DNA from: Mesorhizobium sp. M1D.F.Ca.ET.043.01.1.1
GTDB taxonomy: Bacteria > Pseudomonadota > Alphaproteobacteria > Rhizobiales > Rhizobiaceae
Direction of reading: 5' to 3'
Length of the DNA: 64,000 nt
Assembly (NCBI RefSeq): GCF_003952385.1
Contig: NZ_CP034444.1
Location: forward strand, 2,356,001-2,420,000
Below the pieces are notes generated by a model that did no database searches, was not told where the DNA came from, and saw only the letters and a list, made by a program, of their open reading frames with translations. Shown here in pieces: positions 54,493-61,896 of the stretch. The first letter of the stretch is position 1, and the number at the start of each line of letters is the position of its first letter. Position numbers and translations under genes: made by a program.

Positions 54493-55785
54493 ATGGCCAT
54501 CACGCTTAGCCAGACCGACGCCGATTTCGAGCAGCGCTTTTCGGCCTTCCTCACCACCAAGCGGGAGGTGTCGGCCGATGTCGAGGCGGTGGTGCGCGAC
54601 ATCATCGCGCGCGTGCGCGCCGACGGCGACAGGGCGCTTGTCGATTACACGCTCAAATTCGACAAGGCCGATCTGAACAAGCTCGGCATCGCCGTCTCCA
54701 GCGACGACATCGCCAAGGCCTATGCCGCCGCCAATCCCGCGACGATCGAGGCGCTCGAATTCGCGCGCGACCGCATCCGCTCGCATCATGAGCGGCAGAA
54801 GCCGAAGGACGACCGCTACACCGACGCTGCCGGCGTCGAGCTCGGCTCGCGCTGGACGGCGATCGAGGCGGTCGGGCTCTATGTGCCCGGCGGCACGGCC
54901 AGCTATCCGAGCTCGGTGCTGATGAACGCGGTGCCGGCCAAGGTCGCCGGCGTCGAGCGTATCGTGATCGTGGTGCCGGCCTCGGGCGGCGTCATCAATC
55001 CGCTGGTGCTGGTAGCGGCCGATCTCGCCGGCGTTTCGGAGATCTACCGCGTCGGCGGCGCTCAGGCCGTTGCCGCGCTCGCCTACGGCACCGAGGCAAT
55101 CCGGCCGGTCGCCAAGATCGTCGGGCCAGGCAACGCCTATGTCGCGGCGGCCAAGCGCCAGGTGTTCGGCACCGTCGGCATCGACATGATCGCCGGGCCG
55201 TCCGAGGTCCTTGTCGTCGCGGATGCGGACAACGACCCGGACTGGATCGCCGCTGATCTCATGGCGCAAGCCGAGCACGACGCGTCGGCGCAATCGATCC
55301 TGATCACCGACAGTGCCGATTTCGGCAAGGCGGTGGAGCAAGCGGTCGAACGCCAGCTCAAAGTTCTGCCCCGCGCCGAGACGGCCGCGGCAAGCTGGCG
55401 CGACTTTGGCGCCGTGATCCTGGTGCCGTCGATCGAAGCCTCGCTGCCGCTGGTCGACCGGATAGCGGCCGAGCATGTCGAGCTCGCCTTCGACGACGCC
55501 GAAAGCTTCCTTGCCAAGATGCGCAATGCCGGCGCGGTCTTCCTCGGCCGGCACACGCCGGAGGTCATCGGCGACTATGTCGGCGGCTCCAACCATGTGC
55601 TTCCGACGGCGCGCTCGGCGCGCTTCTCCTCGGGCTTGTCCGTGCTCGATTTCGTCAAGCGCACCTCGGTCCTGAAGCTCGGGCCGGATCAGCTCAAGGC
55701 GCTGGCGCCGGCGGCGATCGCGCTCGCCGAGGCGGAAGGGCTCGACGCGCATGCACGCTCCGTGGCGATACGGCTGAACATGTAG
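54493..55785 (+). CDS. hisD: Histidinol dehydrogenase
   Basis: 430 residues, the Zn enzyme for the last two steps of histidine synthesis (L-histidinol to L-histidine with two NAD+). Visible family blocks: [27 protein letters not shown], the substrate/Zn region [19 protein letters not shown] followed by [13 protein letters not shown], and EHVELAFDD. Length and start ([12 protein letters not shown]) are normal. It is followed two bases later by the UPF0262 gene. Confidence 0.97.
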   Translation: MAITLSQTDADFEQRFSAFLTTKREVSADVEAVVRDIIARVRADGDRALVDYTLKFDKADLNKLGIAVSSDDIAKAYAAANPATIEALEFARDRIRSHHERQKPKDDRYTDAAGVELGSRWTAIEAVGLYVPGGTASYPSSVLMNAVPAKVAGVERIVIVVPASGGVINPLVLVAADLAGVSEIYRVGGAQAVAALAYGTEAIRPVAKIVGPGNAYVAAAKRQVFGTVGIDMIAGPSEVLVVADADNDPDWIAADLMAQAEHDASAQSILITDSADFGKAVEQAVERQLKVLPRAETAAASWRDFGAVILVPSIEASLPLVDRIAAEHVELAFDDAESFLAKMRNAGAVFLGRHTPEVIGDYVGGSNHVLPTARSARFSSGLSVLDFVKRTSVLKLGPDQLKALAPAAIALAEAEGLDAHARSVAIRLNM

Positions 55786-55787
55786 CG

Positions 55788-56273
55788 ATGTCCGGCCACC
55801 ATCAAAACCGCCACAGGCTGATCGACGTCGAGCTCGACGAATCGATCGGACGTTCGACGCCCGATGTCGAGCACGAGCGGGCAGTGGCGATCTTCGACCT
55901 GATCGAGGAAAACAGTTTTCGGCCGGTTAACGACGATGGCGCCGGCCCCTACCGGCTGAGGCTGTCGCTGGCCGAGCAGCGACTGGTGTTCGCCGTCAGC
56001 CGCGAGGATGGCGCCGACGTGGTCACCCACATCCTGTCGCTCACGCCGCTGCGGCGCATCGTCAAGGATTACTACCTGATCTGCGAAAGCTACTACGAGG
56101 CCATCCGCTCCTCGACGCCCAGCCATATCGAGGCGATCGACATGGGCCGGCGCGGCCTGCACAATGAAGGCTCACAGACGCTGATGGACCGGCTCGCCGG
56201 CAAGATCGAGATCGACTTCGACACGGCGCGCCGGCTGTTCACGCTGGTCTGCGTGCTGCACTGGCGGGGCTGA
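55788..56273 (+). CDS. UPF0262 family protein
   Basis: 161 residues. [30 protein letters not shown] at the N-terminus and the [37 protein letters not shown] end are characteristic of this alphaproteobacterial family. Function unknown, cytoplasmic. It sits between hisD and the phosphatase in the usual rhizobial order. Its stop codon lies in the first arm of a palindromic element. Confidence 0.9.
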   Translation: MSGHHQNRHRLIDVELDESIGRSTPDVEHERAVAIFDLIEENSFRPVNDDGAGPYRLRLSLAEQRLVFAVSREDGADVVTHILSLTPLRRIVKDYYLICESYYEAIRSSTPSHIEAIDMGRRGLHNEGSQTLMDRLAGKIEIDFDTARRLFTLVCVLHWRG

Positions 56274-56393
56274 TCAGGATGACGTTTCGTTGAATCGCCA
56301 TCCTGATCTAACTGTTTGTTGGAGCATGATCTTCTCCGAAAACCGGGTCCCACTTTTTGCATGCGCTGACCTCCGGTTCGAGATCATGCTCTA
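56271..56393. repeat. Mosaic palindromic element, family C (two hairpins)
   Basis: Hairpin 1: GATCAGGATG (56272-56281) with CATCCTGATC (56299-56308). Hairpin 2: GAGCATGATCT (about 56323) with AGATCATGCTC (to about 56392), around a CCGAAAACCGGGTCCCACTTTT-type loop (not quoted in full). It lies between UPF0262 stop and the GTG of the phosphatase. Confidence 0.8.
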
Positions 56394-56846
56394 GTGCTGG
56401 CCGCGTTGCCCCATTCGATCCTGTTTTTGTGCGGCATGAACGCCGTACGCTCGCCGATGGCGGAACAGCTGGCGCGACGGCTATTGCCCGCCACCACTTT
56501 CGTCGCCTCGGCAGGCGTGCGCAGCGGCGAGCGCGACCCCTTCGTCGACGCCGTGCTTGCTGAAGAAGGTCTCACCCTCGGCGAGCGGCAGCCTCGGACG
56601 CTGGAGGAGCTGGAAGACGACTATTTCGACCTGATCGTGACGCTGGCGCCGGAAGCGCACCACGCAGCGCTCGAACTCACCCGGTCGCTCGCCGTCGAGG
56701 TCGAGTACTGGCCGATGCCCGATCCGACCGACACCGTCGGCACGCGCGAGCACATCATGGCGGCCTATCGGGATGTGCGCGAGCGGCTGAAAGCACGCAT
56801 AAGCCGACGATTCTTGCTTCCGGAAGCAAAAAACGCGACGGATTAA
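56394..56846 (+). CDS. Low-molecular-weight protein-tyrosine-phosphatase-like protein
   Basis: 150 residues with GTG start at 56394 directly after a palindromic repeat. The catalytic CX5R loop is [18 protein letters not shown], and the general-acid region is YWPMPDPTD. Homologues in this position are annotated low-Mr phosphatase or ArsC-like; the loop fits a phosphatase better than an arsenate reductase, since no second and third reductase Cys is evident. Substrate unknown. Confidence 0.8.
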
Positions 56847-56958
56847 GCGTGTTCACAAGCGGACGATTATCATATAGGTTCCGCCGCAAATTCCGGCCGG
56901 CGTCGGATGATTTTCGGTCGGTTCGGCCGGAAACCATCCGACTCCGGATCAAAGAAGT

Positions 56959-57012
56959 AGAGCATCATGCCGTCCGAAAACCGCTTGACACTTTTCGGCA
57001 TCATGCTCTAGC
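56959..57012. repeat. Mosaic palindromic element, family C (single hairpin)
   Basis: TAGAGCATCATGCCG and CGGCATCATGCTCTA arms enclosing TCCGAAAACCGCTTGACACTTT-like loop (about 54 bases in all). It is the second-hairpin module of family C, placed 31 bases before infA. Confidence 0.75.
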
Positions 57013-57043
57013 GCCGGAACCGCAATCCAAGCAAAGGTATCGA

Positions 57044-57262
57044 ATGCCGAAGGAAGAAGTCCTCGAGTTTCCAGGTGTGGTCACGGAACTGCTGCCCAAT
57101 GCGATGTTCCGCGTGAAGCTCGAAAACGAACACGAGATCATCGCCCACACGGCCGGCCGCATGCGCAAGAACCGCATCCGCGTGCTGACCGGCGACAAGG
57201 TCCTGGTCGAGATGACGCCTTACGACCTGACCAAGGGCCGCATCACCTACCGTTTCAAGTAA
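57044..57262 (+). CDS. infA: Translation initiation factor IF-1
   Basis: 72 residues from ATG 57044. [28 protein letters not shown] and the end [12 protein letters not shown] are the classical IF-1 S1-like OB fold. IF-1 occupies the ribosomal A site during initiation. The frame extends upstream across a palindromic repeat, but IF-1 proteins begin exactly here. It is followed by maf 19 bases later. Confidence 0.97.
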
Positions 57263-57281
57263 CAGCCCGGCGCGAACCGCG

Positions 57282-57908
57282 ATGAGCAACCTGCAGAAGC
57301 TCGTGCTTGCCTCGGGTTCGCCGCGCCGCATCGAGCTGTTGCAGCAGGCCGGCATCGAGCCGGACCGCGTGCTGCCCGCCGATGTCGACGAGACGCCGCT
57401 ACGCGCCGAGCATCCGCGCTCGCTGGCCAAGCGCCTTTCCAAGGAAAAGGCCGAGAAGGCGCTGGCTTCGCTGAAAAGCGAAGACGACCACGCGCCGGCT
57501 TTCATTCTCGCCGCCGATACGGTGGTGGCGGTCGGGCGCCGTATCCTGCCTAAGGCCGAGACGATCGACGACGCCGTCAACTGCCTCGGCCTGCTTTCCG
57601 GCCGCTCGCATCGCGTCTATTCCGGTATCTGCCTGATCACCCCGGGCGGCAAGCTCCGGCAGCGGCTGGTGGAGACGCGAGTCCGCTTCAAGCGGCTGCC
57701 GCGCGAGGAGATCGACGCCTATGTCGCCTCGGGCGAATGGCGCGGCAAGGCCGGCGGCTACGCCGTGCAGGGGTTGGCCGGCTCCTTCGTCGTCAAGCTG
57801 GTCGGCTCCTACACCAACGTGGTCGGCCTGCCGCTCTATGAGAGTGTGGCGCTGCTTTCCGGCGAGGGCTTCAAGGCGCACAAGAACTGGCACGCTTCGC
57901 GGCCATGA
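57282..57908 (+). CDS. maf: Maf-family nucleoside triphosphate pyrophosphatase
   Basis: 208 residues. The diagnostic N-terminus [20 protein letters not shown] and the [19 protein letters not shown] motif are intact, followed by [17 protein letters not shown]. Maf proteins hydrolyse non-canonical or dTTP/UTP-type nucleotides and influence septation. The stop overlaps yacG by four bases (ATGA). Confidence 0.95.
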   Translation: MSNLQKLVLASGSPRRIELLQQAGIEPDRVLPADVDETPLRAEHPRSLAKRLSKEKAEKALASLKSEDDHAPAFILAADTVVAVGRRILPKAETIDDAVNCLGLLSGRSHRVYSGICLITPGGKLRQRLVETRVRFKRLPREEIDAYVASGEWRGKAGGYAVQGLAGSFVVKLVGSYTNVVGLPLYESVALLSGEGFKAHKNWHASRP

Positions 57909-58126
57909 GCCCGGACGATAAGGTCACGCCGCTCCGACCGAAGCGGCCTTGCCCTGAATGCGGCAAGCCCTCCGCTCGCGAGCACTATCCGTTCTGCTCG
58001 GCGCGCTGCAAGGACATCGACCTCAATCGCTGGCTGAAGGGCGCCTATGTCATCCCCGGCCGCGACGATGAGGAAGAAAACGACGAAGCCCCGCAGCAGG
58101 GCGCGGCGCCCAAAGACGAAGAGTGA
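57905..58126 (+). CDS. yacG: DNA gyrase inhibitor YacG, zinc-binding
   Basis: 73 residues. Four Cys ligands in [26 protein letters not shown] form the CX2C...CX3C zinc site, and the acidic C-terminal tail is typical. YacG binds GyrB and inhibits gyrase in E. coli. ATGA-coupled to maf; last protein gene before tRNA-Phe. Confidence 0.93.
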   Translation: MSPDDKVTPLRPKRPCPECGKPSAREHYPFCSARCKDIDLNRWLKGAYVIPGRDDEEENDEAPQQGAAPKDEE

Positions 58127-58322
58127 ACAGCAAGCGAAGCGGGCACAGGGGTGAAGTCGGCACAGCGACGAGCCGTTGTTTTCCGGCGATTTTTCTTTCC
58201 CAACGAAATCGACACCTAAGCGCTGGACAGGCCGAATTCCCGTGCTATAACCCACGCGCTTTCAGGGGCGCCGTTCGGCGTTCCGGTGAAAACCCGGCGG
58301 GCGATCCCGTTAGCCGGCACAG

Positions 58323-58398
<76 letters not shown>

Positions 58399-58564
58399 TC
58401 ACTTTCCATAGCAAATTCAATGCTCTGACAGGGACCGGAGTTTAAGTCTAACCTGGTTTCGTGTCACATCATGTTGCAAATGCTTCCCTAGCGTTTCCAA
58501 GGTTTTTCAAGCGCTCCCGCTCAATCCGTGCAACATGGGTGCGACATGAGCCGGCGAGGAATTT

Positions 58565-58900
58565 GTGAGAGAGACGCGACCTTTCTATAGGGTCTTCACC
58601 GTCACAAAGTACGAAGCGGCGGTCCAACAGATCGAGGCCGCAATAGCCGCCTTCCATGCTGGTCATCTTGCCGTCACGATCACCCTGGCTGCAGCCGCCG
58701 AGGAAATGGCGCCTGGCAAAGCGGGCGGCTTGTGGGCGACCATACGCGATAACCCTTCTCGGCCAGTCGAGAAGACCAATTGGAGCGACAAGCTCAACGA
58801 GACGCACAACTGGCTCAAGCACCACGACAAGCCCGGCGAAACCAGGGCCTTGGCTTCCTTCGAAGCCTGTCTGTTCATCTTGAGGGCTATGGACAAATGA
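58565..58900 (+). CDS. Hypothetical protein, possible HEPN-like fold
   Basis: 111 residues, GTG start at 58565. It is mostly helical: KYEAAVQQIEAAIAAFHAGHLAVTITLAAAAEEMAP, then NETHNWLKHHDKPGETRALASFEACLFILRAM. The alternating helices and the N-x-LKHH motif recall HEPN-domain proteins, some of which are RNA-cleaving; this is a fold guess only. It lies 166 bases after tRNA-Phe, a common landing site for accessory DNA, and uses less biased codons than the block before it. Confidence 0.55.
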   Translation: MRETRPFYRVFTVTKYEAAVQQIEAAIAAFHAGHLAVTITLAAAAEEMAPGKAGGLWATIRDNPSRPVEKTNWSDKLNETHNWLKHHDKPGETRALASFEACLFILRAMDK

Positions 58901-58993
58901 GAGCCTTGGACGCCGGCGATGATCGCCTTCAAGGATCTATGGTTCTCATCCCCAAAACTGACGCGTCCTGAGGACTATTCGCTAGACAAGTGA

Positions 58994-59022
58994 AAAGCCC
59001 GCTACCCGTGAGGCAGCGGGCC
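58994..59022 (-). terminator. Rho-independent terminator for the minus-strand secreted-protein gene
   Basis: On the minus strand, arms GCCCGCT (59021-59015) and AGCGGGC (59003-58997) are followed by TTTTC. It is located 37 bases after the stop of the gene at 59059-59319. Confidence 0.7.
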
Positions 59023-59058
59023 ATCGTTTCGCGTGCGGCGCGGAAGCCGAAGCCGCCG

Positions 59059-59319
59059 TCAATAGCCAGTTCTGATCCACGGATCGGTGTCGTATCCTAA
59101 GCGGTGGTCCAGGAAATTTGCGGCCTGATTTGACGGGCGCGCAACCGCGGTGCCTGTCGATTTGCAATCCAGTTTCGGGGTCGGCTTGCTGCCGGCCTTC
59201 ACATGCGCTGCAGAACACGAGGTCGCAGCCTGAGCGGTGGCCACCTTTTTCTTTTCTTTCGCAACAGCTGCGCCGGTGGCGGCCAATACTATTGCTACGC
59301 CAAAGATAACGAGTTTCAT
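59059..59319 (-). CDS. Small secreted protein, hypothetical
   Basis: 86 residues from ATG 59319 (GAGGGCG ribosome site). The signal peptide reads MKLVIFGVAIVLAATGAAVA. The mature part has Lys-rich then Cys-containing sequence (TSCSAAHVKAGSKPTPKLDC) and ends DHRLGYDTDPWIRTGY. No family recognised; probably periplasmic. A strong terminator follows, which supports a real transcription unit. Confidence 0.6.
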   Translation of the reverse strand: MKLVIFGVAIVLAATGAAVAKEKKKVATAQAATSCSAAHVKAGSKPTPKLDCKSTGTAVARPSNQAANFLDHRLGYDTDPWIRTGY

Positions 59320-59573
59320 GGAAACGCCCTCACCCTGCACAATCCGAAATGATTGCGCTAGTTAACGGTACGTCAACCACGTTGTGTTCGCAACCTACCA
59401 TCCCCGATGGGGTAGACCCTCGTGTCAAATCGGCGTACCGCGCACGCCGACCGATAACTTCGTCCGCCCAGGCATTGTCTGGATAATCACTGCTGAGATC
59501 GGCCGATACGGGGCCCGTCGACAACCACTTGGAGACGACCGCCGTGTAACCTCCGCCCGAAGGAGGTGCAGCA
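59320..59573. other. Interval upstream of the small secreted gene
   Basis: About 250 bases with no supported gene. It presumably carries promoters for the minus-strand secreted protein and for the possible small ORF at 59574. Confidence 0.35.
59549..59567 (+). promoter_or_regulatory. Hairpin sequestering a strong ribosome-binding site
   Basis: ACCTCC (59549-59554) can pair with GGAGGT (59562-59567), which is the core of AAGGAGGTG, the Shine-Dalgarno of the ORF at 59574. Stem 6 bp, loop 7 bases. Such pairing could act as a translational switch; this is inferred. Confidence 0.35.
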
Positions 59574-59735
59574 ATGATCAAAGCTAGCACGGAGAGATGG
59601 GCATCGGTTTCTTCGCACAAATTCGGCGGCGAGCCTCAGATCATCGTCTCCTGGTCGGCTCCTGTAACCGTGAGCAATGTCTTGAATGGCATGGCGGCGA
59701 CTCCTTGTCCGAAAGAGGTTCACAGACGACCGTAG
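59574..59735 (+). CDS. Possible 53-residue small protein
   Basis: ATG 59574 lies six bases after AAGGAGGTG, one of the best ribosome sites in the window. The product starts MIKASTERWASVSSHKFGGE and has PQIIVSWSAPVTVSNVL. No family, signal or membrane segment recognised. It is listed because of the ribosome site; coding is unproven. Confidence 0.3.
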   Translation: MIKASTERWASVSSHKFGGEPQIIVSWSAPVTVSNVLNGMAATPCPKEVHRRP

Positions 59736-59858
59736 CTGTAACAAACCGGTCGAAGGCCTCCTTGCGCTGAATCAAATCGATCCCTTCGAGATTGATCCCG
59801 GTCAACGTGCGCCCGCGCTGCACGCTCTAGGCTGACGTTGATAGCCGGAGGCGGATCA

Positions 59859-60257
59859 ATGAGATTCTGGATGACGATGGGCTTCGCGGCACTGACCCTG
59901 AGCGTATCGGCGGCGCAGGAGATGAGCAACGGACAGCAGGAGTACCTGAATTCCTGCGCGGTCTGCCATGGTGTGGACGGCAAAGGAGACGGCCCCTTGG
60001 CCGACGAGTTGCGGAAGCGTCCCGCGGATCTGACGACACTCACGAGGCGCAACGGCGGGGAATTTCCCTACTGGCAGGTTTTCGCGACGATCGACGGCCG
60101 CGGCATGATACCGGAGCACGGCGAGCGCGAGATGCCGGTCTGGGGCGACCAGTTCCTGCCCGAAGATGTGAAGCGCTACGGGCCATATGGCGGGGAGGCC
60201 GTCACCACGGAACGGATCCATAACCTGGCCGGTTACGTCCAGACGCTTCAACGCTAG
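59859..60257 (+). CDS. Periplasmic c-type cytochrome
   Basis: 132 residues from ATG 59859, with GGAGG 6-10 bases upstream. The signal peptide (about residues 1-19) ends near VSAAQ. The haem site is CAVCHGVDGKGDGPLADEL, and the distal Met is likely in GMIPEHGEREMPVWG. It is a small soluble class I-like cytochrome c, probably an electron carrier or oxidase-linked subunit. Partner not evident. Confidence 0.88.
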   Translation: MRFWMTMGFAALTLSVSAAQEMSNGQQEYLNSCAVCHGVDGKGDGPLADELRKRPADLTTLTRRNGGEFPYWQVFATIDGRGMIPEHGEREMPVWGDQFLPEDVKRYGPYGGEAVTTERIHNLAGYVQTLQR

Positions 60258-60323
60258 TACCGCTGCGGAACCGCAGACGACAAAGATCGAGAATTGGAGC
60301 AACCAAGGCGAAGGGCATAGGCG

Positions 60324-61883
60324 ATGATCGTGGACAACCAGGACGTTGTCGTCGGGATATTGAAGGATCCTGCCACCTATGGCGAGGCTGGCCCCGTCGA
60401 GACGATCGAAACCCACATTTCCCGGATCTTCCTTGTGGGGCGGCGCGCATTCAAACTGAAGCGAGCGGTGAGGCTGCCCTATGTCGATTTTTCGACGCCG
60501 GAGTTGCGGGTCGCCGCGTGCGAAAAGGAAGTGGAGTTGAACTCCAGAACGGCACCCGGTCTTTATCTCGATGTCCGCCGCATCGCGCGCGCGGGAGATC
60601 GACTTACCCTGGATGGCTCAGGGGAACTGGTCGACGCGGTTATCGAGATGGTTCGCTTCGATCAGTCGAGGCTTCTCGATCGGATGGCCACCGCGGGAAA
60701 CTTGACATCCGCGCTGATGACAGGCGTGGCGCGCATGATTGCGCAATATCACCGCAACGCGGAAGTGATCCATGCCGGCAGCGGGACGGCGAACATCGGC
60801 GGCGTGCTTGAGATCAATTCGGCCGGATTTGCAACAAGCCACGTGTTCGATCGAGAGGAGATCGAAGCGCTCAACGCGGCGTTTCGCGATGCCCTCGCCC
60901 GCCATGCCAGCCTGCTTGATCGGCGCGAAGCCGCAGGCCGGGTCCGCCGCTGCCATGGCGACCTGCATCTGCGCAACATCTGCGTCTTCGATGGCGAACC
61001 TCGCCTGTTCGATTGCATTGAGTTCAATGATCAGATCGCCACCGTCGATGTGCTCTACGACCTCGCTTTCCTGTTGATGGATTTGTGGCATCGTGGCTTC
61101 CCGCAATTCGCAAACCTGGTGATGAATCGCTATCTCGACGACGCCGACGACGAAGACGGCTTCATCCTGTTGCCGTTCTTCACGGCGGTCCGAGCAGCGG
61201 TGCGCGCGCATGTTACGGCAACGCAGGTCGAGGAAGGCAGCTCGGAGTCCACAAAGCTGATTGCCGAGGCAAGGTCTTATTTCGAGCTCGCGCGAGCCCT
61301 GCTCGCCCAGACGCCACCTCGGCTCATCGCGATCGGTGGCCTGAGCGGTTCAGGCAAGACGACGATCGCTGAAGTGCTTGCTCCTCACATCGGCGCGGCC
61401 CCAGGCGCCAGGATCGTCGAGAGCGATCGCATCCGCAAGGCCATGCACGGAGTGCCCGCTGAAACCAAACTTCCAGACAAGGCCTATCGGCGCGGTGTGT
61501 CGGAACGCGTCTATCGCCAGATTGCCTGGCGCGCCGAACTGATCCTCGCGGAAGGCGGCTCCGTCGTCGCCGACGCTGTTTTCGACAATCCAGGCGATCG
61601 CGACAGAATCAAGCGTGTCGCGAATGACAGGGCCATTCCTTTCGCGGGATTTTGGCTGATGGCCGATCCGTCAGTTCTTTGGCGTCGGGTCAGCGAGCGA
61701 AAGGGTGGTCCCTCCGATGCCACGGTCGACATCCTCTCGCGGCAATTGCAGCGCGATGCCGGTCCATTGACCTGGCGCAAGATCTCGGCAAACCGAGACG
61801 TCGCTGAGATCACGGCGGAGATGATGATTTTCCTTGAGGGCGCTGCTTTATCTCCAGTCAGCCTCAGGAAGACGGGGGCATAG
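60324..61883 (+). CDS. APH-like kinase domain fused to P-loop ATPase/kinase
   Basis: 519 residues in two parts. Residues about 1-330 resemble aminoglycoside phosphotransferase-like kinases, with the catalytic loop RRCHGDLHLRNICVFDGEPRLFDCIEF. Residues about 335-500 form a P-loop kinase with Walker A AIGGLSGSGKTTIAEVL and a VVADAVFDNPGDRDRI segment. The fusion is known in many alphaproteobacteria, with no defined substrate. It may not give drug resistance. It sits between cytochrome c and an acyl-CoA synthetase/GNAT gene. Confidence 0.85.
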   Translation: MIVDNQDVVVGILKDPATYGEAGPVETIETHISRIFLVGRRAFKLKRAVRLPYVDFSTPELRVAACEKEVELNSRTAPGLYLDVRRIARAGDRLTLDGSGELVDAVIEMVRFDQSRLLDRMATAGNLTSALMTGVARMIAQYHRNAEVIHAGSGTANIGGVLEINSAGFATSHVFDREEIEALNAAFRDALARHASLLDRREAAGRVRRCHGDLHLRNICVFDGEPRLFDCIEFNDQIATVDVLYDLAFLLMDLWHRGFPQFANLVMNRYLDDADDEDGFILLPFFTAVRAAVRAHVTATQVEEGSSESTKLIAEARSYFELARALLAQTPPRLIAIGGLSGSGKTTIAEVLAPHIGAAPGARIVESDRIRKAMHGVPAETKLPDKAYRRGVSERVYRQIAWRAELILAEGGSVVADAVFDNPGDRDRIKRVANDRAIPFAGFWLMADPSVLWRRVSERKGGPSDATVDILSRQLQRDAGPLTWRKISANRDVAEITAEMMIFLEGAALSPVSLRKTGA

Positions 61884-61896
61884 AAGCAGACCGAGC

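Noticed and set aside
56849..57043. Upstream extension of infA
   Set aside because: It runs through a palindromic repeat and IF-1 proteins start exactly at ATG 57044.
59330..59620. 96-codon minus-strand frame upstream of the small secreted gene
   Set aside because: Weak start, no domain, and it overlaps the strong plus-strand ribosome site; not convincing.
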